64,000 nucleotides of DNA from Treponema sp. (GTDB taxonomy: Bacteria; Spirochaetota; Spirochaetia; Treponematales; Breznakiellaceae), in NCBI GenBank assembly GCA_009777995.1, contig WRKT01000002.1:62001-126000 (forward strand). Direction: 5' to 3'. The position numbers and the translations under genes are program-made. The notes below the pieces were generated by a model. That model worked only from the letters and a program-made list of their open reading frames with translations, had not been told where the DNA came from and searched no databases. This document shows positions 9,788-17,349 of the stretch, piece by piece (position 1 is the stretch's first letter; every line of letters begins with the position of its first letter).

Positions 9788-11328
9788 TAAACCTTACTTG
9801 AGGCAGAATAAGCCGTATAAGTCCCCTTTAGAATTAACCTCTTCCCCTTCGGAATAAAAATCGATTCGCCGCGGTTAATCTGCATCTCGGGGGTTTTTGC
9901 TTCCTCACGGATAATTAAGGCTCCGCTGCTTATAAAGAGTATTGAAGAATATTCCCCATTATATATTGTGTCATTTTCTTTTCCATTTAAAATAGACAGT
10001 GAATACTCTTCTGTTTTAACGGGGTAGGTAAAAAATCCGGGGTTTGGCTCTGGAGGGGAAAGTATTTCAGGCGAGTACTCTTGAAAATTAATTATCCTAA
10101 AAAAGTCTTCTTTTGATATATGCTTATGGGTAAGGCCCCCCCTTATAACATTTTCGGAATCAGTCATAAGTTCAAGGCCCATGCCGTGGATATAGCAGTG
10201 AGGAGTTCCTGCGGGGAGATATATGGCTTCTGTGGGCTTAAGCTCTATTAAATTCATGTAAAGAGGCGCAAGGATGCCCGCATCGGAGGGGTATATCTCT
10301 GCAAGAAATGCACAAAGGGTCCATACGTCCTTATTATCAGGGAAGTCCTTGCCTGTAATGGGGCTTTGAGCCTTAATATAGGGCCCAAGGCTTTCTTTTG
10401 CTTCAGTGCTTAGGTTAAAAAGTGCCGCAAGAAAGTGCTTATACGGCTCTTCTCTGTCTAAGCTTGTATAAAGGCTTTCCATTCCTGCCTTAAGTGCGCC
10501 TTGGCTTGCAATAAAGAGTCTGCTTATTAGGGTTTTGCTTTCTATCGGGTTTCTAAAGCCGCAGAGGGCGGCAAAGGGAGTCAGGGCGCAAAGTAATTCA
10601 TCTTTCCGGTTTTTATCGCGGAAATTTCTGTTTAAGGCATCTGCCGGGATGCCCTCTTGGTTCTCTCTTTCAAAGCCCTCCCTTGCCTGCTCGCTGTTAG
10701 GATGAACCTGTATTGAAAGGGGCCTTGCAGCAGCTTCAATTTTGAAAAGGAAGGGTAGGGTCCCGTTTTTTTCTGCGAGCTCTTTTCCGAGAAAGGCTTC
10801 AGGGTCTTTTGAAATCAGCTCCGATAGGAGAAGTTCTTCCTCTCTGCCATCATCATTAATAATTTTTACTGTAGAAGGTCCTAAGGGATTTACACCCATC
10901 CATAGTTCTGCAAACGGAATTTTACTATAGTTTTTCCTTCCAAGAAGCTCCGGGATCCATTCAGGGGAGCCCCAGTCATAGTTTTTTATCTTGTTTTCAA
11001 GTTTATAGATTGATAATGCATTTCCCTTTTCTTCATTGGGGATGAGCTCTTGCAGGCGTGAAATCATGCTAAGGGTGAGTTCTTCTGCCTCGCTTGAGTC
11101 CTGTCGAGGCTTTTCTTCGGCACTTCCTGCATTCTCAAGATCGTCACAGAGGAGGAAACCTGTTAAGACGGCAATCTTTAGGGGGTCGTTAAGGCCTGAA
11201 GCGAGTCTTATCTTTTCAATATTCCTGCGATATTTTTCAAGGATCTTCTCCAGATATTCAAGGTCCTTATCGGCGGAAATTGTGATGTCTGTTCCCAATA
11301 TATCAATGCGTATTTCGCTCTTGATCAT
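9787..11328 (-). CDS. manA: ZapA-ManA fusion: cell-division ZapA domain joined to class I mannose-6-phosphate isomerase
   Basis: One uninterrupted 513-residue ORF. Residues 1-95 look like ZapA: a beta strand (IRIDILGTDITI), then YLEKILEKYRRNIEKI, NDPLKIAVLTGFLLCDDL and a helical tail (ELTLSMISRLQEL). From about residue 107 it is class I ManA, starting IYKLENKIKNYDWGS. Zinc and substrate motifs are complete (FLFKIEAAARPLSIQVHPN, KDELLCALTPFAALCGF, LPAGTPHCYIHG, NVIRGGLTHKHIS). The enzyme would interconvert mannose-6-P and fructose-6-P. No start codon with a ribosome site is visible at the junction, so ManA does not appear to be separately translated. The ZapA part follows a ZapB-like gene by 3 bp. 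A lost stop codon is an alternative to a selected fusion. Confidence 0.85.
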   Translation of the reverse strand: MIKSEIRIDILGTDITISADKDLEYLEKILEKYRRNIEKIRLASGLNDPLKIAVLTGFLLCDDLENAGSAEEKPRQDSSEAEELTLSMISRLQELIPNEEKGNALSIYKLENKIKNYDWGSPEWIPELLGRKNYSKIPFAELWMGVNPLGPSTVKIINDDGREEELLLSELISKDPEAFLGKELAEKNGTLPFLFKIEAAARPLSIQVHPNSEQAREGFERENQEGIPADALNRNFRDKNRKDELLCALTPFAALCGFRNPIESKTLISRLFIASQGALKAGMESLYTSLDREEPYKHFLAALFNLSTEAKESLGPYIKAQSPITGKDFPDNKDVWTLCAFLAEIYPSDAGILAPLYMNLIELKPTEAIYLPAGTPHCYIHGMGLELMTDSENVIRGGLTHKHISKEDFFRIINFQEYSPEILSPPEPNPGFFTYPVKTEEYSLSILNGKENDTIYNGEYSSILFISSGALIIREEAKTPEMQINRGESIFIPKGKRLILKGTYTAYSASSKV

Positions 11329-11331
11329 TCG

Positions 11332-11640
11332 TTAAAAAATATCCAGCTCTCCGGATTCTGCCTCTTTCTCTTCAGAACCTTCGTCCCGGCTCCGGTGCAG
11401 CACGCCCTCAACAGCATCTTCGAACTGGTTAAGCCTGTCCAGTGCAGAAAGAATGCCCTCTTCTATCTTACCCTGCTCATCACTAAACTGCTTGACCATC
11501 GCTTGAAGCTCTTCGATCCGCTTTTGGTATGAATCAAGGCTGTTTTTCAGTGCAGCATTCTCTTCATTAGCCTTTTTCACATACTCGATGACATTCGAGA
11601 CCTTGGATTCCAGCAGTTTTACCTGTTCCAGGCTTACCAT
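11332..11640 (-). CDS. ZapB-like coiled-coil protein, putative cell-division factor
   Basis: About 102 residues, almost entirely coiled coil from residue 3 to 80 (EQVKLLESKVSNVIEYVKKANEE and onward with heptad Leu/Ile/Val), ending in an acidic tail rich in Glu. It is recognised as ZapB-like by size, coiled-coil content and its place just before a ZapA domain; sequence alone cannot prove it. The ATG at 11640 is preferred over an upstream codon inside rplT because GGGGG precedes it at a suitable distance and only one base separates it from the rplT stop. It is probably co-translated with the ribosomal genes. Confidence 0.6.
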   Translation of the reverse strand: MVSLEQVKLLESKVSNVIEYVKKANEENAALKNSLDSYQKRIEELQAMVKQFSDEQGKIEEGILSALDRLNQFEDAVEGVLHRSRDEGSEEKEAESGELDIF

Positions 11641-11641
11641 T

Positions 11642-12001
11642 CTAGGCCCCCAAAGCAGCTTTGGCCTGTGCAACCACCGCTTTAAAAGCGTTCAAGTCTT
11701 CCACAGCCATGAAAGCAAGGGCCTTACGGTTAATGTTTATTCCTGCCTTATTAAGACCGTTAATCAATTTGGAATAGGTTAGGCCTTCCGGCCTGCATGC
11801 GGCATTGATACGGATGATCCACAACCTTCTAAAGTTTCCTTTCCTATCCTTGCGATCCCTGTATGCATGGGTAAGGGCCTTTGTTACCGCATCTTTTGCA
11901 GCCTTATAGTTGGTACTTCTTCGGCCCCTATATCCCTTTGCCAGTTTTAGTATTTTTTTTCTGCGATTTTTTCGCTTTGAACTGTCTATTGCTCTTGGCA
12001 T
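11642..12001 (-). CDS. rplT: 50S ribosomal protein L20
   Basis: A 119-residue basic protein matching L20 throughout: [52 protein letters not shown], and [21 protein letters not shown]. It binds 23S rRNA early in large-subunit assembly and in other bacteria represses its own operon by binding the leader mRNA. It is third in the infC-rpmI-rplT operon, 16 bp after rpmI. Length and start (ATG) are normal. Confidence 0.98.
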   Translation of the reverse strand: MPRAIDSSKRKNRRKKILKLAKGYRGRRSTNYKAAKDAVTKALTHAYRDRKDRKGNFRRLWIIRINAACRPEGLTYSKLINGLNKAGININRKALAFMAVEDLNAFKAVVAQAKAALGA

Positions 12002-12017
12002 AATTATCTCCTAGTTT

Positions 12018-12218
12018 CTACCCGTATGGGAGAAGGCGCTTTCTTACGACTTCTACATTGTGATCAGAAAGAATTCCGGCCTTCCGGAGATTTCGCTTCC
12101 TTTTCGTGGACTTCTTTGTAAGAATATGGCGAAGGTTTTGCTTCTTATACTTTACCTTGCCCGTTCCTGTGAATGAAAAACGCTTTGCCGCGCTTTTTTT
12201 TGTTTTCATCTTTGGCAT
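12018..12218 (-). CDS. rpmI: 50S ribosomal protein L35
   Basis: A 66-residue, highly basic protein with the L35 pattern [35 protein letters not shown] and a C-terminal VRKRLLPYG. It is a component of the large ribosomal subunit. It sits in the standard order infC-rpmI-rplT with short spacers, and the start ATG has an AGGGTGG-type ribosome site. Nothing unusual is seen. Confidence 0.98.
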   Translation of the reverse strand: MPKMKTKKSAAKRFSFTGTGKVKYKKQNLRHILTKKSTKRKRNLRKAGILSDHNVEVVRKRLLPYG

Positions 12219-12263
12219 ATAGCCACCCTCGGTATAAAAATATTAAAAACCGTATATCCGGTC

Positions 12264-12782
12264 TTATTTCTTGGTTTTTGGGCTCAAAATCATGGACATA
12301 AAACGGCCTTCCATGGCAGGTGCCTTATCCATAATATATTCTCCCTCAATTCTTGCAAGTACATCATTTAAAACATCAAGGCCAAGTTCGGTATGGGCCA
12401 TTTCCCTGCCCCTGAAACGAACCGTTACTTTAACCTTATTTCCTTCACCCAAAAAATCCTTAACATGCTTGGATTTAAAATCAAGATCATGATCATCTAT
12501 TTTTGGCTGCATACGGATTTCTTTCAATTTTAGAAGCTTTTGCTTTTTCTTTGAATCCCGTACCTTTTTTTCATTCTCGAACTTGAACTTGCCGTAGTTC
12601 ATTATCTTAACTACAGGGGGCACCGCATTTGGTGCAACTTCCACAAGGTCAAGGCCCTGTTCTCGTGCTATATCGAGAGCTTCCAAGGTGGAAATTATTC
12701 CCTGCTGCTGTTCTCCATCTCGAATGAGGCGTACCTCACGCACCCGAATCTGTTCATTAATCCGTAGATCCTTATCCGACAA
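12264..12782 (-). CDS. infC: Translation initiation factor IF-3
   Basis: This 172-residue protein has both IF-3 domains: the N-terminal half with [15 protein letters not shown] and [13 protein letters not shown], and the C-terminal half with [21 protein letters not shown] and [11 protein letters not shown]. It binds the 30S subunit and checks start codons. The gene starts with TTG at 12782 behind a strong AGGAGGT site. Non-AUG starts on infC are the classic basis of IF-3 autoregulation (AUU in E. coli), so this TTG may have the same purpose. First gene of the ribosomal operon. Confidence 0.97.
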   Translation of the reverse strand: MSDKDLRINEQIRVREVRLIRDGEQQQGIISTLEALDIAREQGLDLVEVAPNAVPPVVKIMNYGKFKFENEKKVRDSKKKQKLLKLKEIRMQPKIDDHDLDFKSKHVKDFLGEGNKVKVTVRFRGREMAHTELGLDVLNDVLARIEGEYIMDKAPAMEGRFMSMILSPKTKK

Positions 12783-12839
12783 CTGACCTCCTAGAGTTCT
12801 TTTACTCCAACGGGGCCGGGAATAAAAGATTTAGAATTA

Positions 12840-12867
12840 ATTATACAAAATTATCAAAAAATGTCTA
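12840..12867 (-). promoter_or_regulatory. Candidate promoter of the infC operon
   Basis: On the minus strand, TAGACA (12862-12867) is followed after 16 bp by a perfect TATAAT (12840-12845). This would leave a leader of roughly 50 nt before the infC start, which could be the site of L20 or IF-3 feedback, though no specific leader structure was worked out. Confidence 0.55.
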
Positions 12868-12918
12868 TAGACAGCAGGTACGTTGAAATAAGACCCTGCC
12901 TTATGTTAACATACAATC

Positions 12919-13551
12919 GTGAGCCTTTTTAGTTTACTTTGGATACCCCTATTCTATCTTTTTTGGTGTTCAATCAGCAGTATTAAGAATAAAAATGCGC
13001 TTTATGAGCTTCTTGCATTTCTTGGCGGCTGTATTATAGCAGGCATTGTGATCGCTTTCGGGCCCCTAATCGATGGGGGCGGATTCGGTTTCTTAAGATG
13101 GCTTAGCGGCAGTTTAGAACTTTTCGCCCTCCCTGCAGTATTACCCCTCCTTATCTGCATTTTGCTCTTTAAGCTTGGATTAATTCAAGAAGTCGAGTTT
13201 TTCGCAAATATTACCCTGATGTGGCTCCTGCCCGGAGCTATTGTACATACTCTTTTCTTAAGTGTTACAGGGGACCCCATTTTACTCATGCTAATTCCAA
13301 TTTTATGGGCGGCAATAGCAGTTGGAGTACCCTTTTTTATTAAGCTGATGATGCAGGGCAGCAATATTTACCTGACCATTCTGGCATGCTCAGGGGCGGT
13401 GATCATTCCGTTCACTGCCGCTACTTCCTATTGGGCACTCTTTTCCCAAAGGAATATAATCGGCTTTCTGCTTTTTTCTGCTTCCACAGCCCCTATGATA
13501 GCGGCTGTGGTCATATCTTTTATCAGTACAAGTGAAGAAACAGACTCTTAA
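12919..13551 (+). CDS. Polytopic membrane protein of unknown function
   Basis: A 210-residue very hydrophobic protein with about six predicted membrane segments (residues 3-17, 29-49, 66-87, 96-113, 122-141 and 153-200 in two passes). It starts with GTG; no strong ribosome site is seen. No family motif is recognised. It is divergent from infC and its last 4 bp overlap the convergent aldolase gene. It is monocistronic as far as visible. Probably a conserved spirochaete inner-membrane protein, but this rests only on topology. Confidence 0.55.
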   Translation: MSLFSLLWIPLFYLFWCSISSIKNKNALYELLAFLGGCIIAGIVIAFGPLIDGGGFGFLRWLSGSLELFALPAVLPLLICILLFKLGLIQEVEFFANITLMWLLPGAIVHTLFLSVTGDPILLMLIPILWAAIAVGVPFFIKLMMQGSNIYLTILACSGAVIIPFTAATSYWALFSQRNIIGFLLFSASTAPMIAAVVISFISTSEETDS

Positions 13552-14546
13552 ACCCTGTTTGCTGACCCAAGTACATTGATATTCTTATGTGAATAGAGTT
13601 TCTTAAGCTCATCCCTTGCAGGACCAAGGATCTTTCTCGGGTCAAACTCCTCCGGGTGTTCGGTCAGGACCTTGCGTACAAGGGCAGTCATTGCAAGACG
13701 GCCATCGGAATCAATATTGATCTTGCAAACTGCACTTTTTGCCGCCCTGCGCAATTGCTCTTCAGGGATACCGACAGAGTCACTAAGTTTTCCGCCGTAT
13801 TTTTCGACCATTGCCACATACTCGGCAGGAACAGAGGATGCACCGTGAAGGACTATCGGAAAACCCGGGATCCTTTTTTCGATTTCTTCGAGTATATCAA
13901 AACGCAGGGGAGGGGGAATGAGGATTCCGTTTGCGTCCCTTGTGCATTGTTCGGGTTTAAACTTGGTTCGGCCGTGGCTTGTGCCTATGGAAATTGCGAG
14001 AGAGTCAACACCTGTCCTTTTTACAAAGTCTTCAACCTCATCAGGCTGGGTAAAATGACTGTGCTCGGATGATACATCATCCTCTACTCCTGCAAGAACA
14101 CCAAGTTCTCCCTCGACAGTGACATAATCCTTGCGGGAATGGGCAAATTCGACCACTTTTTTAGTCAAAGCAACGTTTTCTTCGTAAGAATAGTGGGAAC
14201 CGTCTATCATTACAGATGAGAAACCGGTCTCAATACAGTCCTTACACAGCTCAAAACTGTCCCCGTGATCCAGATGCAGGACTATTGGAATATTACAGCC
14301 AAGCTCATTTGCATATTCAACGGCTCCCTTTGCCATATTTTTTAAGAGATTCTGATTCGCATACTTTCTTGCCCCTGCAGAAACTTGCAAAATCACAGGT
14401 GATTTTGTCTCAACACAGGCCTGAACTATGGCCTGGAGCTGTTCCAGATTATTGAAATTGTAAGCAGGCAGAGCGTATCCGCCGCTTACCGCTTTTTTGA
14501 AAAGATCCACAGTGTTCGAAAGTCCCAATTCGGTATAACTCGTCAT
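13548..14546 (-). CDS. fba: Class II fructose-bisphosphate aldolase
   Basis: A 332-residue zinc aldolase that splits fructose 1,6-bisphosphate in glycolysis. Zinc ligands and active-site regions are visible: VLHLDHGDSFE, SSVMIDGSHYSYEENVALTK, VEGELGVLAG, SIGTSHGRTKF and PIVLHGASSVP. The DVSSEHSHFTQPDEV segment between is typical for the family. The start ATG is preceded by AAGGAG. It is the only gene of its transcription unit here. It neighbours FlaA-type genes, an arrangement I recall from other treponemes. Confidence 0.96.
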   Translation of the reverse strand: MTSYTELGLSNTVDLFKKAVSGGYALPAYNFNNLEQLQAIVQACVETKSPVILQVSAGARKYANQNLLKNMAKGAVEYANELGCNIPIVLHLDHGDSFELCKDCIETGFSSVMIDGSHYSYEENVALTKKVVEFAHSRKDYVTVEGELGVLAGVEDDVSSEHSHFTQPDEVEDFVKRTGVDSLAISIGTSHGRTKFKPEQCTRDANGILIPPPLRFDILEEIEKRIPGFPIVLHGASSVPAEYVAMVEKYGGKLSDSVGIPEEQLRRAAKSAVCKINIDSDGRLAMTALVRKVLTEHPEEFDPRKILGPARDELKKLYSHKNINVLGSANRV

Positions 14547-14618
14547 ATAAAACTCCTTATGTTAACTATAGTAGGGTAAGGATTGCCAATGGTCAAGTAA
14601 AAAGAGTATCTTTAGGAT

Positions 14619-15536
14619 ATGCCCGTTTCCCGAAAGAAAATTTCCATTATAATTATTCTCCTTCTTTTCTTTCTTGGAATAGGAGCCCTCTCCCTTTATA
14701 TGCTCCGTGCCCCCATCCTTATCGTGACAGATCTTTCTTTCAACCGGCTCTACGGCCCTGAACGCCTTACGCGGCAAAGGGGGCTGACCGCTTTCACCCT
14801 CTTTCGCAGGGTGATCCCGGTCTATGTTGCCGAAAGTGCGGGGCCCGATTTAATTGCCATTGCAGTGGAAGAGTCCTTCGATCTGCCTGCGGCCGTATTT
14901 TTCCCTCAGAGATACTCTGAAGGGGCCGCAATTTTCGCAGAAAACAACCCGGATATACTCATTTTTGTGATGGGAGGCCCTGAATCCCATATCGAGGAGC
15001 CCTTTATCCGTGTCAGAACCGATGAAATGCTGGATTTTTACAGGGCAGGGCTTGCCGCAGCACCCATTGCAGGTGAGCAGGGGGTTCTCTTTTTCAGTGA
15101 CGGAGTGCTTGCCGATGAGTATAGAGATGCTTTCAGGGCAGGACTGGAGGAAGCGGGGCATACCGGGGACCCGGGTTTTGCAAATGCAACCGCCAACTTT
15201 ACGGCATTCTCCGATATAGGCTGTGTTATTGTGGCAGGACCCGCAATAAGATTTCTTGAAGCCAACCTCGATATCCCGATTATCCTCTTCTCCTGGATTG
15301 ATCCCGGATTTACTCCAAACACCGTAAAGGTCATTTTTGACGATTCTCACTGGACTCTTGCAGGCAGGGCCTTCAGGAATGCGGCGGGAGTCTTTTCAGG
15401 CAATGCCGCGTCTAATGAGGAAGAACTGCTCTTTGGCTCTGTCCCTGTGGTTTTAAGAAACAGGCTCCCCCGAAATGATTTTCGCCTTATAAGGCGGCAT
15501 GTAATGACGAACAGGGTTTATCAACCTGATACTTAA
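14619..15536 (+). CDS. Membrane-anchored protein with periplasmic-binding-protein-like features
   Basis: A 305-residue protein with a single N-terminal hydrophobic anchor (about residues 8-30) and a mature alpha/beta domain. Segments such as GEQGVLFFSDGVLADEYRDAF, GCVIVAGPAIRFLEANLDIPIILFSW and KVIFDDSHWTLAGRAF alternate strand and helix as in type I periplasmic binding proteins of the BMP/sugar class, but no family signature is certain. No lipobox Cys is present. It is divergent from the aldolase gene and upstream of the flaA pair, which have their own promoter. Function unknown. Confidence 0.6.
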   Translation: MPVSRKKISIIIILLLFFLGIGALSLYMLRAPILIVTDLSFNRLYGPERLTRQRGLTAFTLFRRVIPVYVAESAGPDLIAIAVEESFDLPAAVFFPQRYSEGAAIFAENNPDILIFVMGGPESHIEEPFIRVRTDEMLDFYRAGLAAAPIAGEQGVLFFSDGVLADEYRDAFRAGLEEAGHTGDPGFANATANFTAFSDIGCVIVAGPAIRFLEANLDIPIILFSWIDPGFTPNTVKVIFDDSHWTLAGRAFRNAAGVFSGNAASNEEELLFGSVPVVLRNRLPRNDFRLIRRHVMTNRVYQPDT

Positions 15537-15630
15537 ATATTAGGAAAAAAACGGGTGCTAAACGGCTAAACAAGCCGATAATGCTATATACCGGAATAGG
15601 CAAAAAGGGTATTTTATGCTCAAAAGCCAT

Positions 15631-15659
15631 TTGACAAAAGAGTGTCAAAGAAATATAAT
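15631..15659 (+). promoter_or_regulatory. Consensus sigma-70-type promoter of the flaA pair
   Basis: TTGACA at 15631-15636, a 17-bp spacer and TATAAT at 15654-15659: a perfect match to the housekeeping consensus. TTGACA is followed six bases on by TGTCAA, giving a dyad across the -35 that could be an operator. The AAAGGAG ribosome site and ATG follow at 15705. Flagellar sheath genes read by the housekeeping factor rather than a flagellar sigma factor would fit what is known for spirochaetes. Confidence 0.7.
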
Positions 15660-15704
15660 TAATTCTATCCGCATTTCCCAAATAATCGGAGAAAGGAGTA
15701 TGGG

Positions 15705-16508
15705 ATGAAACAAGGCAGTTTCAGGGCAGTGCGCCTGCGCATAGCAGTTATCCTGCTTATAGTGATGTGCTTAGCAGTGGGTTCTGTTTTCGCAAATCCA
15801 AGGACAGTAGATTACCTTTCGGTGATAATTGAACCCTTCGCCGGGTATACGGTCCGTGAGTGGGCAATCGCCGGCAGGACCTACAGGTACGATTTTGAGT
15901 GGGCTTTGGATGCCAGTCGATTTATAGCAAGAGATAACGACAATCCTTTTCCCAGGAGGGCTTATGTAGAAGCCTATCCAAGGCAGTTGTTTGGTAATAA
16001 CCCGAACAATCTCGATCTAAGGAGTCTGGGGATCCATGGAAGTTTTGACCGCAGAGGTCATAACTGGATAGATGTCTATCCGATAGAAACCGGCTCAGGA
16101 CAGGATGGGGAAACACCCATTCCGTTTGAAATTCCAATGCCCGGCAGAGTCCATTCTCTTGATATGTGGGTTTGGGGTGCAAACTTGAACCTCCGTCTCG
16201 AAGCGTATTTCAGGGATCATACAGGTGTTGTACACGCCGTTGAAATGGGTTCCCTATACCATGAAGGCTGGAGAAACCTGAACGTCAATATTCCCGACAG
16301 AATACCTCAATCCAGAAGGGTATTACCCCGATATGCAGGTCTGCACTTTGTTAAGTTCAGGATCTGGACCGAACCCAATGAAAGGGTAGATAACTTCTAC
16401 GTATACTTCAACCAGATGAAGGTTCTCACAAATACCTTTGAAAGCCTATACGATGGCAACGATCTGGCCGATCCCGATAATGTTCGGGCACTTTGGGTAA
16501 GGAATTAA
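15705..16508 (+). CDS. flaA: FlaA-family flagellar filament outer-layer protein (first copy)
   Basis: A 267-residue exported protein with a signal peptide (hydrophobic 13-28, cleavage near VFA, before NPRT). The mature domain has the FlaA fold pattern: FEIPMPGRVHSLDMWVWGAN, LRLEAYFRDHTGVVHAVEMGSL, GWRNLNVNIPDRIPQS and VKFRIWTEPNE, ending in FYVYFNQMKVLT. FlaA proteins coat the periplasmic flagellar core in spirochaetes and affect stiffness and helix. It reads from a consensus promoter and precedes a second FlaA-type gene by 11 bp. The assignment to FlaA family is firm; which FlaA subtype is not settled. Confidence 0.85.
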   Translation: MKQGSFRAVRLRIAVILLIVMCLAVGSVFANPRTVDYLSVIIEPFAGYTVREWAIAGRTYRYDFEWALDASRFIARDNDNPFPRRAYVEAYPRQLFGNNPNNLDLRSLGIHGSFDRRGHNWIDVYPIETGSGQDGETPIPFEIPMPGRVHSLDMWVWGANLNLRLEAYFRDHTGVVHAVEMGSLYHEGWRNLNVNIPDRIPQSRRVLPRYAGLHFVKFRIWTEPNERVDNFYVYFNQMKVLTNTFESLYDGNDLADPDNVRALWVRN

Positions 16509-16519
16509 GGAGGCCTGAT

Positions 16520-17248
16520 ATGAAGCGATTGATAATATTAGTATTGGTTCTTTCTGTTGCCGCAGGTGCCTTTGGTCAGTTAATGGGCATTGAAATCGGA
16601 GCAATAAGCCCCGAGCGGCTTGGCATAGATTCTGCACAGCAGTTTCTTAAAGAGATTTCGATAGACAGGTTTGAAAGGGACGGCTTCTGGCTTTCCTCAA
16701 TGTCTTCGGATGACGGATATGCAACTTCAAGGCTCTTCCTTGGTTCTCCTCTGGGCAAGCAAACGATCCCGGACGAGGAAGGTTTAAATATTCCTGATGT
16801 GCACGTTCTTGGTACCAGAGTGGATTTCCTCCGCCGTGGTTATTCCCATGCATTCATCAGGCCCGTAAGGCCTCTCCATGTTGAAGGAATCGTGAAAACA
16901 GTTTCCGTATGGGCAGTTGGCCGTAATTACGACCATAGCCTCGTGCTCCTTCTTGAAGACTTCTTTGGCCGCCCCTTTGAGCTTTATATGGGTAAGCTGA
17001 ACTTCCAGGGCTGGAAAAGAATTACTGTAGCCATTCCCCCTCAGGCAGAAGACGGCTGGGGCGGCATAGTCCAGAGGAATTATCATTATAATAATGATAT
17101 GGGAATTAGAATTACCGGTTTCCGTGTTGATTTTGACCCCTGGCAGGCCTATGGCAGCTACTATTTCTACCTTGATGATCTAAGGGCAGTAACCGACCTT
17201 TTCGCAGAAGATAACCGCGATCCTGACGATATGCAAGACGGTTGGTAA
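16520..17248 (+). CDS. flaA: FlaA-family flagellar filament outer-layer protein (second copy)
   Basis: About 242 residues. The signal peptide is residues 1-20 (KRLIILVLVLSVAAGAFGQ). The mature domain parallels the first copy: VRPLHVEGIVKTVSVWAVGRNY, LVLLLEDFFGRPFELYMGKL, GWKRITVAIPPQ, then ITGFRVDFDP and SYYFYLDDLRAVTDLF. ATG at 16520 has a clear AAGGAGG site; an upstream in-frame codon overlaps the first copy and is rejected. The two proteins are clearly related but strongly diverged, so they are likely distinct sheath subunits. A terminator follows. Confidence 0.82.
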   Translation: MKRLIILVLVLSVAAGAFGQLMGIEIGAISPERLGIDSAQQFLKEISIDRFERDGFWLSSMSSDDGYATSRLFLGSPLGKQTIPDEEGLNIPDVHVLGTRVDFLRRGYSHAFIRPVRPLHVEGIVKTVSVWAVGRNYDHSLVLLLEDFFGRPFELYMGKLNFQGWKRITVAIPPQAEDGWGGIVQRNYHYNNDMGIRITGFRVDFDPWQAYGSYYFYLDDLRAVTDLFAEDNRDPDDMQDGW

Positions 17249-17301
17249 ACCGCTGGTTGTTAAACCGCCGGTTGGTAGTATTAGTTTATATTGATGATAA
17301 A

Positions 17302-17330
17302 AGCAGGGCTTTTAGCCCTGCTTTTTTTTT
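17302..17330 (+). terminator. Intrinsic terminator after the flaA pair
   Basis: Stem AGCAGGGC / GCCCTGCT with a 4-nt loop and a run of nine to ten T. It is followed directly by the convergent GH4 gene end. Confidence 0.9.
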
Positions 17331-17349
17331 CGATTAATTCTTGATATTA

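Noticed and set aside
9787-11328. Separate zapA and manA genes with a frameshift or hidden start at the junction
   Set aside because: The frame is open throughout. The only ATG near the junction in another frame (about 11020) does not lead into ManA, and the in-frame ATG before the junction lacks a ribosome site.
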